Shown piece after piece: positions 6,648 through 15,299 of a stretch of DNA of 34,801 nucleotides. The position numbers and the translations under genes are program-made. The stretch's first letter is position 1; each line of letters begins with the position of its first letter. The stretch is from Sedimentisphaerales bacterium (GTDB taxonomy: Bacteria; Planctomycetota; Phycisphaerae; Sedimentisphaerales; Anaerobacaceae): assembly GCA_016935195.1 (NCBI GenBank), contig JAFGRL010000067.1, positions 1 through 34,801 of the forward strand. The letters are read 5' to 3'. Below the pieces are notes generated by a model. The model saw only the letters and a list, made by a program, of their open reading frames with translations, did no database searches and was not told the origin of the DNA.

Positions 6648-8444
6648 ATGAAATCAATTAAGGCGCTGCCGCCTATAGAGCAGCTCAGGAGCCGGACGCT
6701 CGGCAGGATATTGATCAAAATGGGGGTCCTGACAAGAGAGCAGGTTCATAAATGTCTAAAAATCCAAAAGCATAGACAGGCAAGAGCCAGCGTCGGCAAG
6801 GCAGATAGTTCTGTCAAAGACTCCTTGAAAATAGGGAGGATATTTTTAGAGCTTGGCTTGGTCGATGAAGAGCACTTGCGGATAGCCTTGGCAGCTCAGC
6901 AGGGTATGGAACATATTGAGTTAGGTAAAATTGATATACCTGCTGAAATAGTCTCCAAGGTACCGGCCCAGATGGCCAATACATATCGTATTGTGCCCAT
7001 AGAATTTGATGAAGAGAACAATAATCTGACAGTTGCTATAGACAGCTCGGAGAATTTCAGGGCGACGGATGATTTGGGCACATTAACAGGCTTTAAGGTT
7101 TCTGCGAAGATAACCGAACCCGAAGCACTAGAGAGTGCATTGACAAAATATTACACTGCTCAGGATGATGACATTAATGAATTAATAAGTGAGATACAGA
7201 CAGACCGGCACCTGGCAGAGTACGAGGGAAGAAATCAGAGCATTGATTTGGATGAGCTTAAAGAGTTGTCCGAGTCGAACCCTGTTAAAAAGCTTCTTAA
7301 TTTAGTTCTTCTGCAGGCCATAAGGGATAAAGCTTCTGATATACACTTCGAGCCTTTTGAGAACGAATACAAGATGCGCTACCGCATAGATGGGGTTCTT
7401 TATGAGATGGTGCCTCCTCCGAAACACATAGCTGCTGCACTTAGCTCGCGTATCAAGGTTATGGCCGACCTTGATATTGCTGAAAGGCGTTTGCCTCAGG
7501 ATGGTAGAATCGCCTTGGCTGTACAGGGCAGGCCGGTCGATTTACGTGTCAGTGTTTTGCCTACGATGTTTGGAGAAAGCGTTGTATTGCGTGTTCTTGA
7601 CAGAAGCCAGGTCCGTCTGGATCTTGGTAAGTTAGGTCTAAGGCAAAATGACCTCAAAGTAGTCCGTCAGCTCATTCGAAAGCCTAACGGCATAATTATT
7701 GTTACCGGCCCGACCGGATGTGGCAAGACAACCACTTTATATTCTGCTCTTCTTGAGCTTAACGATGTTGAGACAAAGATAATTACAACAGAGGACCCGA
7801 TAGAGTACGATATTGACGGTTTAGTTCAGGTACAAATGAAGCCTGACATAGGCCTGACGTTCGCCAGGTGTTTGAGGTCTATTCTGCGTCAGGACCCCGA
7901 CGTCATATTGGTTGGTGAGATTCGTGACCTTGAGACAGCAGAGATTGCCGCCCAGGCGTCTCTAACGGGTCATGTTGTATTTACGACACTTCACACAAAT
8001 GATGCTCCCAGCTCGATAGCCCGACTGCTGGACCTCGGTGTTGAACCATTTCTTGTTACGGCCACACTCGAGGGAATCGTTTCCCAGCGCTTAGTAAGAA
8101 GGATATGTGAAAAGTGCAGGACGCCGTTTGAGCCGACAGAGTCGCAGTTAAGTGATCTTGGACTTAATCCTGACGATGTCAGAGACAAACAATTTTACTA
8201 TGGGCGAGGCTGCAACAAATGCAATAACACGGGCTATAGAGGACGAATCGGCATTTTTGAGATAATGATATTCAATGATGAGATTCGCAATCTGGTTATG
8301 AACAGGGCTTCTACGAATATTTTGCGCACGGCAGCACAAAAGGCCGGCATGAGACTTCTTAGGGATAACGGCCTGGCTGCAATATATGACGGAGTTACGA
8401 CTGTCGAGGAGATAGTTAAGGCGACAGTTACAGAAGGAGACTAA
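6648..8444 (+). CDS. gspE: Type II secretion/type IV pilus assembly ATPase GspE (PilB-like)
   Basis: A 598-residue cytoplasmic hexameric ATPase that drives pseudopilus extension. N-terminal MshEN-like region: GRILIKMGVLTREQV (about 19-33) and a second copy GRIFLELGLVDEEHLRIAL (about 63-81). Catalytic part: SDIHFEPFENEYKMRYRIDG, Walker A GPTGCGKTTTLYS (about 354-366), the Asp box TTEDPIEYD, Walker B with RQDPDVILVGEIRD (about 415-430) and the His box TGHVVFTTLHTND. The zinc tetracysteine C487-x2-C490 / C522-x2-C525 is intact and typical of GspE/PilB rather than retraction ATPases. It starts the operon and lies 84 bases before gspF. Confidence 0.95.
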   Translation: MKSIKALPPIEQLRSRTLGRILIKMGVLTREQVHKCLKIQKHRQARASVGKADSSVKDSLKIGRIFLELGLVDEEHLRIALAAQQGMEHIELGKIDIPAEIVSKVPAQMANTYRIVPIEFDEENNNLTVAIDSSENFRATDDLGTLTGFKVSAKITEPEALESALTKYYTAQDDDINELISEIQTDRHLAEYEGRNQSIDLDELKELSESNPVKKLLNLVLLQAIRDKASDIHFEPFENEYKMRYRIDGVLYEMVPPPKHIAAALSSRIKVMADLDIAERRLPQDGRIALAVQGRPVDLRVSVLPTMFGESVVLRVLDRSQVRLDLGKLGLRQNDLKVVRQLIRKPNGIIIVTGPTGCGKTTTLYSALLELNDVETKIITTEDPIEYDIDGLVQVQMKPDIGLTFARCLRSILRQDPDVILVGEIRDLETAEIAAQASLTGHVVFTTLHTNDAPSSIARLLDLGVEPFLVTATLEGIVSQRLVRRICEKCRTPFEPTESQLSDLGLNPDDVRDKQFYYGRGCNKCNNTGYRGRIGIFEIMIFNDEIRNLVMNRASTNILRTAAQKAGMRLLRDNGLAAIYDGVTTVEEIVKATVTEGD

Positions 8445-8528
8445 CCAAAAGCAGGGCTGCTTCGAGAGTTTAACGTTGGTATATGAAGTTTTTTTGGTGT
8501 TTTTGCGTAGATTCAGGAGGTTTTTAAA

Positions 8529-9779
8529 ATGTCTGTTTTCCAATATGAAGCGCTCGATTCCCAGGGTGTGGAAATAAAGGATGAGATTGATGCTCTTAGC
8601 CAGAAGGAGGCTATAAGTAAGATCAAGAATATGGGGTATTTCCCCACGAAGGTGCGAGAGCATGAGGTTGCCAAAAGGGCGGCAGCCAAAGCTGCCGCCC
8701 CAAAACGCAGGCGCGGCACCGGTGGCAAAGTCCGGACTAAAGCTTTAGCCCAGTTTGCGAGACAACTTTCCACGCTTCAGGATGCGGGTTTGCCGTTGCT
8801 GCGAAGCCTGCGCATTTTGCAAGAGCAGCAAAAGGCAGGATCATTGAAGAAGATTATTGGTTATGTTGCCGATGACATCGAAGGCGGCTCGACGCTTTCG
8901 GAGGCTATGAGCAGATGTCCGGGGGCATTTGATAGACTGTTCGTCAATATGGTAGCAGCAGGAGAAACCGGAGGTGTCCTGGATTTGATTTTGTCTCGAT
9001 TAGCTGATTTTATGGAAAAAGCTCAGAAACTTAAATCCCGTGTCAGAAGCGCAATGGTTTATCCGATGGTTGTGCTCTGTGCTGCATTTGTCATTCTTTT
9101 ATTGTTAATGAAGTATGTCATACCTAACTTTACTAAGGTGTTGGGCGAGATGATAGAGGGTGAGTTGAACGTGATAACCCGCACAGTTCTTGGGGCAAGC
9201 ACTTGGATCGCATACGATTTCGGCTGGGCAATTTTGTTAGGATTTCCTTTTGTGATAGTAATTTTGCTTAAGATTATCAAGCAGTTTCGCCTCGGACGGC
9301 TGGTGATGGACACCATTAAACTGAGAATTCCTGTTGTTGGTCCGCTTACAGGCAAGACCTCTATCACTCGCTGGACAAGGACGTTGGGAACGCTGATTGG
9401 TGCAGGTGTTCCGATACTCGATGCGATTAACGTTACACGTGAGACAGCGGGAAACGAGGTTTATGCAAACATGTTAGGCAAAGTACACAATTCCATTAGG
9501 CAGGGAGACACCTTTGCCGGGCCGCTGCGCCAATCCAAGAGCGTTGACCTGATAGTATCGAATATGGTCGCCGTGGGTGAGGAAACAGGCGATCTGGATA
9601 AGATGCTCCTGAAGGTAGCAGATAACTATGACGAGCAGGTTGATGTTCTGGTCAATTCGCTGATGTCACTGCTTGAGCCTATTATGATTCTTGTGCTTGG
9701 CGGAATTGTTATGACGATAGTATTAGCGGTATTCTTGCCGATGATACAGGTTATTACGGGACTTAGCGCTGCGGCATAA
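8529..9779 (+). CDS. gspF: Type II secretion/pilus inner-membrane platform protein GspF (PilC-like)
   Basis: A 416-residue polytopic platform protein that contacts GspE and the growing pseudopilus. It has an N-terminal region with Ala/Lys-rich spacer (about 50-70), then two T2SSF domains: FARQLSTLQDAGLPLLRSLRIL...GSTLSEAMSRCP...MVAAGETGGVLDLILSRLADFME (about 78-160), and WTRTLGTLIGAGVPILDAINVTRETAGN...MVAVGEETGDLDKMLLKVADNYD (about 280-370). Transmembrane segments are near 175-195, 220-240 and 385-408. AGGAGG lies 8 bases before the ATG, the strongest ribosome binding site in the cluster. Confidence 0.95.
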   Translation: MSVFQYEALDSQGVEIKDEIDALSQKEAISKIKNMGYFPTKVREHEVAKRAAAKAAAPKRRRGTGGKVRTKALAQFARQLSTLQDAGLPLLRSLRILQEQQKAGSLKKIIGYVADDIEGGSTLSEAMSRCPGAFDRLFVNMVAAGETGGVLDLILSRLADFMEKAQKLKSRVRSAMVYPMVVLCAAFVILLLLMKYVIPNFTKVLGEMIEGELNVITRTVLGASTWIAYDFGWAILLGFPFVIVILLKIIKQFRLGRLVMDTIKLRIPVVGPLTGKTSITRWTRTLGTLIGAGVPILDAINVTRETAGNEVYANMLGKVHNSIRQGDTFAGPLRQSKSVDLIVSNMVAVGEETGDLDKMLLKVADNYDEQVDVLVNSLMSLLEPIMILVLGGIVMTIVLAVFLPMIQVITGLSAAA

Positions 9780-9834
9780 AGTGCTTGCCGGGCATTAAAA
9801 CAACTGAAAGTATTAGTTTTAGCGAGGAGAAAAA

Positions 9835-10752
9835 ATGAATGCAATTGTAAGAAAAACTGGAAAGAAAGATGCTTTTACGATTATAGAGCTGCTGACGGTT
9901 ATGAGCATCATTGTGATTCTCATAGGTCTTTTGGTGCCGTCCTTGAATATGGTCAGGCGCTACGCCAAGAAGGTCAGGCAGAACGCTCAGTTCCATAGTA
10001 TTGGTGCAGCTCTGGAGCTTTTTAATAACGAGCATGATGGTTATCCGCCGTCTGATATGGAGGATGGAGATGGAAAGCAATACTGTGGTGCTCTTAAGCT
10101 TTGTGAGGCAATGATGGGCCAGGATTTGTTAGGCTTTCACCCGGACTCCCGTTTTAGACAGGACCTTACCGTAGATGGTACTGCAGTGACCCTGCTATAC
10201 GACAAGGACCCGGATACTAAGGCTGATGATCCGGATGATGATAATCTAGCAAGCAGAAAGGGTCCTTTTTTACCTTTAGAGAGCGCCAACGCCTACAGGC
10301 TTTGGAACATTTATGGAAAGGGCAACACAGGGCCTTTTCCTGAGAACTTATTTGTTCTTTGCGATGTTTACTCGAATGTATCCAACCGCAGTCTTGAGGG
10401 CAAGCAACATATCGGTATGCCCATACTCTACTACAGGGCTGATGAATCAGGAAGAGTACATGATCCTAATGAACCTCCGACGCCGAGTGATAGAAAGCAC
10501 CAATTCTATAATGATCTGGACAATTATATGCTCCTGGCACTTGGTGCACCGTGGGAAGGGCCGCCGCCGCAGCAATCACCTAAGGGTCATCCGATTTTCC
10601 ACGAGCGTACAAAGTTTTACGAGATGACAAAAAATGAGAGCATAAACATAGATGCAGGCAGGCCGTACAGGTCGGATACATACATCCTTATTTCAGCAGG
10701 ATTTGACGGCAAGTACGGTACGCCAGACGATGTGTTTAATTTTGCGCCCTGA
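9835..10752 (+). CDS. GspG-like major pseudopilin (enlarged), copy 1
   Basis: A 305-residue class III prepilin-like protein. The leader MNAIVRKTGKKDA precedes FTIIELLTVMSIIVILIGLLVPSL, with Glu at +5 of the mature protein. The -1 residue is Ala rather than the usual Gly. The domain after the helix has DGYPPSD and the region QYCGALKLCEAMMGQDLLGF, and the tail ends SAGFDGKYGTPDDVFNFAP, a GspG-type calcium-binding loop. It is about twice the usual GspG length. Its closest relative in the window is the protein at 12724, sharing CGA.xL.EA..GQDLLG.HPDSRFR. GAGGAG precedes the ATG by 6 bases. It is a structural subunit of the pseudopilus. Confidence 0.88.
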   Translation: MNAIVRKTGKKDAFTIIELLTVMSIIVILIGLLVPSLNMVRRYAKKVRQNAQFHSIGAALELFNNEHDGYPPSDMEDGDGKQYCGALKLCEAMMGQDLLGFHPDSRFRQDLTVDGTAVTLLYDKDPDTKADDPDDDNLASRKGPFLPLESANAYRLWNIYGKGNTGPFPENLFVLCDVYSNVSNRSLEGKQHIGMPILYYRADESGRVHDPNEPPTPSDRKHQFYNDLDNYMLLALGAPWEGPPPQQSPKGHPIFHERTKFYEMTKNESINIDAGRPYRSDTYILISAGFDGKYGTPDDVFNFAP

Positions 10753-10807
10753 TAATGGTAATCGGTGATAAGTGAAAGCGAATACTCAAAAGCAGAGAGG
10801 GGTAATG

Positions 10808-11608
10808 ATGAAAAGGTTAAGAATTATTGAGGCATTTGTTGTTCTGTTGTTCTTTGGAAATTCAATACAGGCTGATGTCGGTCAGATAGTTAACGGCAGC
10901 TTTGAAGATAATAATGACATAAGTGACATCACAGTACAGGAGCCGAATGGCTGGGATGTTAATATCCCTGACACAGACAAGTTTACCGGTTATGTAAGCA
11001 CTGATTGGCCGACGGACGGCAGCTATAATCTGACACTTTACTCGCAGTGGGATCAGCAGTTTGAGGCTAATGATTTGGCAACGGTTTCACAGCAGGTTGA
11101 CCTTGCTGATGTCAACAAGATTTGGTTTGATTTGAGGCTGGACACCTATTTGTTCGGGTGGGATCCCAATATAGCTACGGCGCTGTTGTTGATTGACGGC
11201 AACGCGGTCTGGGAATCAAACAACGTCGGCTCGGACGTTCAGGGCGAATATCCAGACCAGGCCTACAAAGTTGACCCGAACTATGCAGAGGGAAATCCTC
11301 ATACATTATCGCTGGGTCTGCGTGTAAACGTCGGCGGGACTCTGAATGAGTTCTATATGACTGATTGGGATTACGTCGAGTTCGAGTTTTACTGCGGAGG
11401 TAATGGTTTTCTGGCAGCGGACTTTAGCCGGGATTGTTCCGTTGATGAGCGTGATTTGAGGATGCTGGCAGATATGTGGCAAAAGATTATTTCTGCGGAG
11501 AATAAATACAACCTTTACCCCGATGATGATTTGGATCCGCTTGGTGTTATAGATTTTCGAGATTTTGCGGTCTTTGCAAACAGTTGGCTGACAAGTAGTT
11601 ATGATTGA
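10808..11608 (+). CDS. Exported dockerin-like protein 1 within the pseudopilin operon
   Basis: 266 residues. A signal peptide (MKRLRIIEAFVVLLFFGNSIQA) is followed by a beta-rich domain starting IVNGSFEDNND, like galactose-binding/PEP-CTERM-associated jelly rolls, with TVSQQVDL and VWESNNVGSDVQGEYPDQAY. The last 60 residues form a degenerate dockerin-like Ca-binding pair: ADFSRDCSVDERDLRMLADMW and DPLGVIDFRDFAVFANSWL. GAGAGGGG lies just before two consecutive ATGs (10805, 10808); the second has better spacing. It is paralogous to the next gene. Location between pseudopilins suggests cargo of, or partner to, this secretion system; this is inference. Confidence 0.8.
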   Translation: MKRLRIIEAFVVLLFFGNSIQADVGQIVNGSFEDNNDISDITVQEPNGWDVNIPDTDKFTGYVSTDWPTDGSYNLTLYSQWDQQFEANDLATVSQQVDLADVNKIWFDLRLDTYLFGWDPNIATALLLIDGNAVWESNNVGSDVQGEYPDQAYKVDPNYAEGNPHTLSLGLRVNVGGTLNEFYMTDWDYVEFEFYCGGNGFLAADFSRDCSVDERDLRMLADMWQKIISAENKYNLYPDDDLDPLGVIDFRDFAVFANSWLTSSYD

Positions 11609-11635
11609 CCGGTTAAGTAATTGCTGGAGATGGTG

Positions 11636-12670
11636 ATGGGAAAAAAGATTTTTATCACAACTATTTTGGCTATAGCCTTTCTGGTTTCGAGTACAGCGGC
11701 TGAGGTTAGCATAGTTATGAATGGCAGTTTTGAGGCAGACGACCGGACGATAGATGTTATTGAAGATTACCCGCCTCGGTATTGGTGCGATATCAATCTG
11801 CCGGAAGGCAATTTTGGCGGGTCTGTCTGGGAAGATTGGTCGAGCCATGGACGGTATTATTTGAATATTTACTCGGATGAGTTCGGGATGTCATTTAAGG
11901 CCGGGGACATTGCAACGGTTTCACAGCAGGTCTATCTTGAAGATGTTAATGAGATTATTTTTGACCTGTATTTGGATACCGAATGGAATGAGGACTGGGA
12001 CCCGCAGTTACGAAGTGCGGTTTTGTTGATTGATGACGAAGTGGTCTGGGAATCCAATAATGTCGGCACCGACGTTCGCGGTGTGTATCTCGACCAAAGT
12101 TATGCAGTTGAGCAGAAATATAAGGATGCCAGTATGCATAAGTTGTCGTTAGGAATAAGAGTAAACCAGGATGAGCTATACCCCCTGACTACGTACTATG
12201 CAATGTGGGATTTTGTCAATTTCAATACGCACTGCGGAGGTTTTGGGTATCTGCCGGGTGATTTGTCAGGGCCGTCTGACAAGCGAGATTGCTACGTTGA
12301 CAACTTTGATTTAACCAAGATGGCTCAGCTTTGGCTGCAGAATGAACCAAATGAACTGTATGATCTTTTCCCGGATGATAACGCAATTATAAATTTTCCT
12401 GATTATTCTGTATTTGCCCAATACTGGATGTTAGACAGCGATTGGTGGAATTGGCCGAGCGATAATTGTTATCAGGTTCCGTCTTTAGATGCGGATTTGA
12501 ATAATGATGGCATTGTCAATCTATACGATTTTGCAATTTTAGCCGGCAGATGGCAGAGTGATGTCACATGCGACAGGGCTGATATTGTTCGAAACGAGAC
12601 TGTGGATGAAATAGACCTTTCGGCAATGTTTGATAAGTGGCTGCAAAAGAGCTGGATGTATGGTCTGTAG
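11636..12670 (+). CDS. Exported dockerin-like protein 2 (two dockerin-like modules)
   Basis: 344 residues, a tandem paralog of the preceding protein. It has a signal peptide (MGKKIFITTILAIAFLVSSTAA), then MNGSFEADD, TVSQQVYLEDVNEIIFDLYLD and VVWESNNVGTDVRGVYLDQSY, all alignable with protein 1. The C-terminal part is longer: a first Ca-binding pair (DCYVDNFDLTKMAQLWL; NAIINFPDYSVFAQYWM) and a second (DLNNDGIVNLYDFAILAGRW; VDEIDLSAMFDKWLQ). The second module has the canonical D-x-N-x-D-G dockerin loop. The start at 11636 is chosen because GGAG lies 6 bases upstream; in-frame ATG 11630 and TTG 11621 are alternatives. Confidence 0.8.
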   Translation: MGKKIFITTILAIAFLVSSTAAEVSIVMNGSFEADDRTIDVIEDYPPRYWCDINLPEGNFGGSVWEDWSSHGRYYLNIYSDEFGMSFKAGDIATVSQQVYLEDVNEIIFDLYLDTEWNEDWDPQLRSAVLLIDDEVVWESNNVGTDVRGVYLDQSYAVEQKYKDASMHKLSLGIRVNQDELYPLTTYYAMWDFVNFNTHCGGFGYLPGDLSGPSDKRDCYVDNFDLTKMAQLWLQNEPNELYDLFPDDNAIINFPDYSVFAQYWMLDSDWWNWPSDNCYQVPSLDADLNNDGIVNLYDFAILAGRWQSDVTCDRADIVRNETVDEIDLSAMFDKWLQKSWMYGL

Positions 12671-12723
12671 CGGTCAGACTTTTTAAGAAATAAATAGAGA
12701 TTCCCGAGAAGGGAGACATAGAT

Positions 12724-13602
12724 ATGAAGGCCAAAAATCTTGGTTTTACAATGATTGAGTTACTGACCGTTATTTCGGTAATTGCGATACTACTTGCTTT
12801 GCTTATACCGGCTCTGAGTATGGTCCGCAGAACTGCCAAGGAAACCCAGCAGAGAAGTCAATTAACGACCATCGAATTAGCCATAACGGCATTTAAGAGT
12901 GACTACGGCGATTATCCGCCTTCACAGGAAAGAGATGAAGATGGCCAGATATACTGTGGAGCACAGAGTCTCACTGAAGCTCTTTTGGGCCAGGATTTGC
13001 TCGGTTATCATCCAGACTCGCGTTTTAGAGATGATGGCGAAGACGGCTCTGGTAACAAGCTTTATCCTAAGGATGGGGAAGTTCCTGATGCAGAATACGA
13101 GGCGAGCCTGGACGCACGAAGGGGAACGTACATGGAGCTTCAGACTGCAAATGCTTACAAGCTGGAGGATTTGTTTGGCAGCGGTGGCACTGGAAGGTTA
13201 AATCCTGAAAGGTTTGTAATCTGTGATGTTTTTGGTGTTAAGAGAGTTACTGTAGGCAAGGAAACATTTAAGGCTGGCACGCCTATCCTTTATTATAAAG
13301 CTCATACCGAAAGTAAGAAAATGGAGGGTGACACACTGCAAGATGCCAGAGAATCAATCTATAATTACTACGAAAATGCAGACCTTATCCGCCTTGGGAA
13401 ATTGCCTAACCCTGATCCTGTTAATGATCCGCATAAACTTGACGAGGAACTTTTTTACGACGAAGAGAAATATAAGATAATTGATCCAAAGGTAACTAAA
13501 GCTACTAATAGGAAGTGGCCTCACAGGCCTGATTCTTACATATTGATATCTGCGGGGGCGGACAGCGAATACGGCACAGCCGACGATATCTTCAATTTCT
13601 AA
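12724..13602 (+). CDS. GspG-like major pseudopilin (enlarged), copy 2
   Basis: 292 residues. The prepilin leader MKAKNLG is cleaved before FTMIELLTVISVIAILLALLIPAL, with Glu at +5. The soluble domain has DYGDYPPSQERDEDGQIYCG, ALLGQDLLGYHPDSRFRDDG and a tail SAGADSEYGTADDIFNF with the GspG-type Ca loop. It is clearly paralogous to the product of 9835, yet separated from it by the two dockerin-like genes. GAAGGGAG lies before the ATG. Its stop overlaps the next ATG by one base (TAATG), so translation is probably coupled. Confidence 0.88.
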   Translation: MKAKNLGFTMIELLTVISVIAILLALLIPALSMVRRTAKETQQRSQLTTIELAITAFKSDYGDYPPSQERDEDGQIYCGAQSLTEALLGQDLLGYHPDSRFRDDGEDGSGNKLYPKDGEVPDAEYEASLDARRGTYMELQTANAYKLEDLFGSGGTGRLNPERFVICDVFGVKRVTVGKETFKAGTPILYYKAHTESKKMEGDTLQDARESIYNYYENADLIRLGKLPNPDPVNDPHKLDEELFYDEEKYKIIDPKVTKATNRKWPHRPDSYILISAGADSEYGTADDIFNF

Positions 13603-14324
13603 TGCCTGATTCGTTTAAGCCTCCACTAAAAGAGCATGCTGGTGATATGAAAACTTACGGACACAATTTCGGACTGTCGTTGATAGAAATGCTGGTTGTC
13701 CTTGCTGTAATTGCGATCTTGATAACAATGGTTCTAAGAGTAACTACCCGCATAGACAGCCAGGGCAAAGAGCGGCTTACAAAAAGCACATTTTCGCTGA
13801 TAAACAGCGCGATGGAAGAGTTTAGCGATTATGGATACAGGCACAAGGATTATTCAGTTTACACCACCAACTCCGAAAGAGACTTTTATCGCAGCCTCAT
13901 CTTCCCGCCAGACTGCAACGATTTCCCAAAGCCTGAAGTTCGGGTAACGTTGGAGAACGCATTGGATACGCCAATCTCGATTGTCGATGGCACCCACGAC
14001 CCGAAATATTCGGGAAGCGAAGCGTTGTATTTCTTTCTCAGTGAAGTTCCCCAGTGTCGGGAAATATTGGGCCAGATTGATGAGTCTTTGATAACCAACG
14101 AAGATGCAAATGATCAGCCAATCAATATTATGGTTGATGCTAAGCCGTATCCGTTTTTCAGAGTTATAGATCCGTGGGGTACGACTCTCAGATATGATTA
14201 TTACGACGAAACAGCACCATTTACTTTCGACAAGAGAAAGAAAACGAAAAAGACTTTCCCTGTAATTACTTCTGCCGGGCCTGACGAAAAATTTAACACG
14301 GCTGATGATATATCAAGCAGGTAA
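13602..14324 (+). CDS. Pseudopilin with GspG-type C-terminal Ca loop
   Basis: 240 residues. The mature helix LSLIEMLVVLAVIAILITMVLRV follows a Gly, with Glu at +5 and Leu instead of Phe at +1. From the ATG at 13602 the leader is 24 residues; an in-frame ATG at 13647 would give a typical short leader MKTYGHNFG, so either start is possible. The soluble domain includes YFFLSEVPQCREILGQID, PYPFFRVIDPWGTTLRYDYYD and the tail SAGPDEKFNTADDISSR. The WGTPxxY-like motif and Ca loop are GspG features. It is one of three pseudopilins here sharing that ending. Confidence 0.85.
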   Translation: MPDSFKPPLKEHAGDMKTYGHNFGLSLIEMLVVLAVIAILITMVLRVTTRIDSQGKERLTKSTFSLINSAMEEFSDYGYRHKDYSVYTTNSERDFYRSLIFPPDCNDFPKPEVRVTLENALDTPISIVDGTHDPKYSGSEALYFFLSEVPQCREILGQIDESLITNEDANDQPINIMVDAKPYPFFRVIDPWGTTLRYDYYDETAPFTFDKRKKTKKTFPVITSAGPDEKFNTADDISSR

Positions 14325-14341
14325 GCAGTGACGGAAGAAAG

Positions 14342-15178
14342 ATGAAAAGTAGGCAAAGACAACATGGTCTGACGTTGATGGAAACTACGGTGGTTATTAC
14401 TGCTGTGGCACTGCTTGCGGTCTTTGCCCTGCCAGCCATTCGCGGGCTTTTTAACTCGCTGGAATCTCGCGGCAGCACAAAGGCGATGATAAATGCGACA
14501 CTTTCTTCAGCCAGGGCAATGGCCCTAAAGAATCAGAAATACACAGGTATCAGGTTCCAGCAGGATTTGGCTGGCCATCAATATATGATTTTCATTATAA
14601 ATGACGAAGAGATCCCAAATGGAACACAGGGTAATCTTGGATGTCGAGCAATTGAGGGCATAGAGCCCCTAAAATTACCTGATTCAATCGGAGTGATGGA
14701 TTTAATAACCGTCGGAAGAACACAATCAGGACCAGGCCATATTAATGTAAAAGAAAAAGATATTACCAAAAGTGGCAGTGACACTCATATAGACAATGAG
14801 ATAGATGACCCAAATGAGTTACGTGACACAACCACCTTTGCAATTTTATTTTCCCCGTCAGGTAAGCTCGTAATCCACAGTTTATGGGTGCTGAATAGAG
14901 ATGGGTACAGGTCACACCATCTAGACGAGAGTTTTGATAGTATTTTCAACAAGTTCGACAAGGTACAAGAATGGAAAGCTTTATTTTATCAGGACGATTA
15001 TTTTGGCAGCGCTACAACCGACCTGGGTCTGGGGCCGGAGCTAAGCCGCAGATTTTTTGTTATCTATGATAAGAATATTTTCAAGCAGATAGATGTTGAC
15101 GAAAGGTGGTCTGAATATTTAAAGGACTTGCCGCATATACACTTAAATCCATATACAGGAACAATGATAAATAAATAA
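14342..15178 (+). CDS. GspH/FimT-like minor pseudopilin
   Basis: 278 residues. The leader MKSRQRQHG precedes LTLMETTVVITAVALLAVFALPAI, with Glu at +5. After the helix comes STKAMINATLSSARAMALKNQKYTGIRFQQ, the GspH/FimT hallmark of a helix with S.AR..A followed by a beta strand. The rest is low-similarity beta-rich sequence, ending YDKNIFKQIDVDERWSEYLKDL. A GGAAGAAAG purine stretch precedes the ATG, 17 bases after the previous stop. GspH would sit near the pseudopilus tip complex; assignment is by motif only. Confidence 0.8.
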   Translation: MKSRQRQHGLTLMETTVVITAVALLAVFALPAIRGLFNSLESRGSTKAMINATLSSARAMALKNQKYTGIRFQQDLAGHQYMIFIINDEEIPNGTQGNLGCRAIEGIEPLKLPDSIGVMDLITVGRTQSGPGHINVKEKDITKSGSDTHIDNEIDDPNELRDTTTFAILFSPSGKLVIHSLWVLNRDGYRSHHLDESFDSIFNKFDKVQEWKALFYQDDYFGSATTDLGLGPELSRRFFVIYDKNIFKQIDVDERWSEYLKDLPHIHLNPYTGTMINK

Positions 15179-15230
15179 TCTGATAGAAATATCAAAAATA
15201 TTAAGCTGCTTAAAACGTAAACTGTCTTAA

Positions 15231-15299
15231 AACTACGAACTACGAACTACGAACTATGAACTACGAACTATGAACTATGAACTATGAACTATGAACTAA
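15231..15299 (+). repeat. Heptanucleotide tandem array (GAACTAY) overlapping a start codon
   Basis: About ten consecutive 7-base units, GAACTAC or GAACTAT with a final GAACTAA, run from 15231 to 15299. Every GAACTAT unit followed by G creates an ATG, at 15256, 15270, 15277, 15284 and 15291. The ATG at 15284 is the start of the next pseudopilin. A second, shorter array lies at the next gene start (16116-16147). Confidence 0.95.

Noticed and set aside
8148-8663. 171-codon minus-strand frame across the gspE-gspF junction
   Set aside because: Antisense shadow of two clearly identified genes; no family features.
11306-11848. 180-codon minus-strand frame across the two dockerin-like genes
   Set aside because: Shadow frame; the plus-strand genes have signal peptides, ribosome binding sites and domain motifs.
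15231-15299. CRISPR array
   Set aside because: Units are 7 bases and contiguous without spacers; it is a simple tandem repeat.
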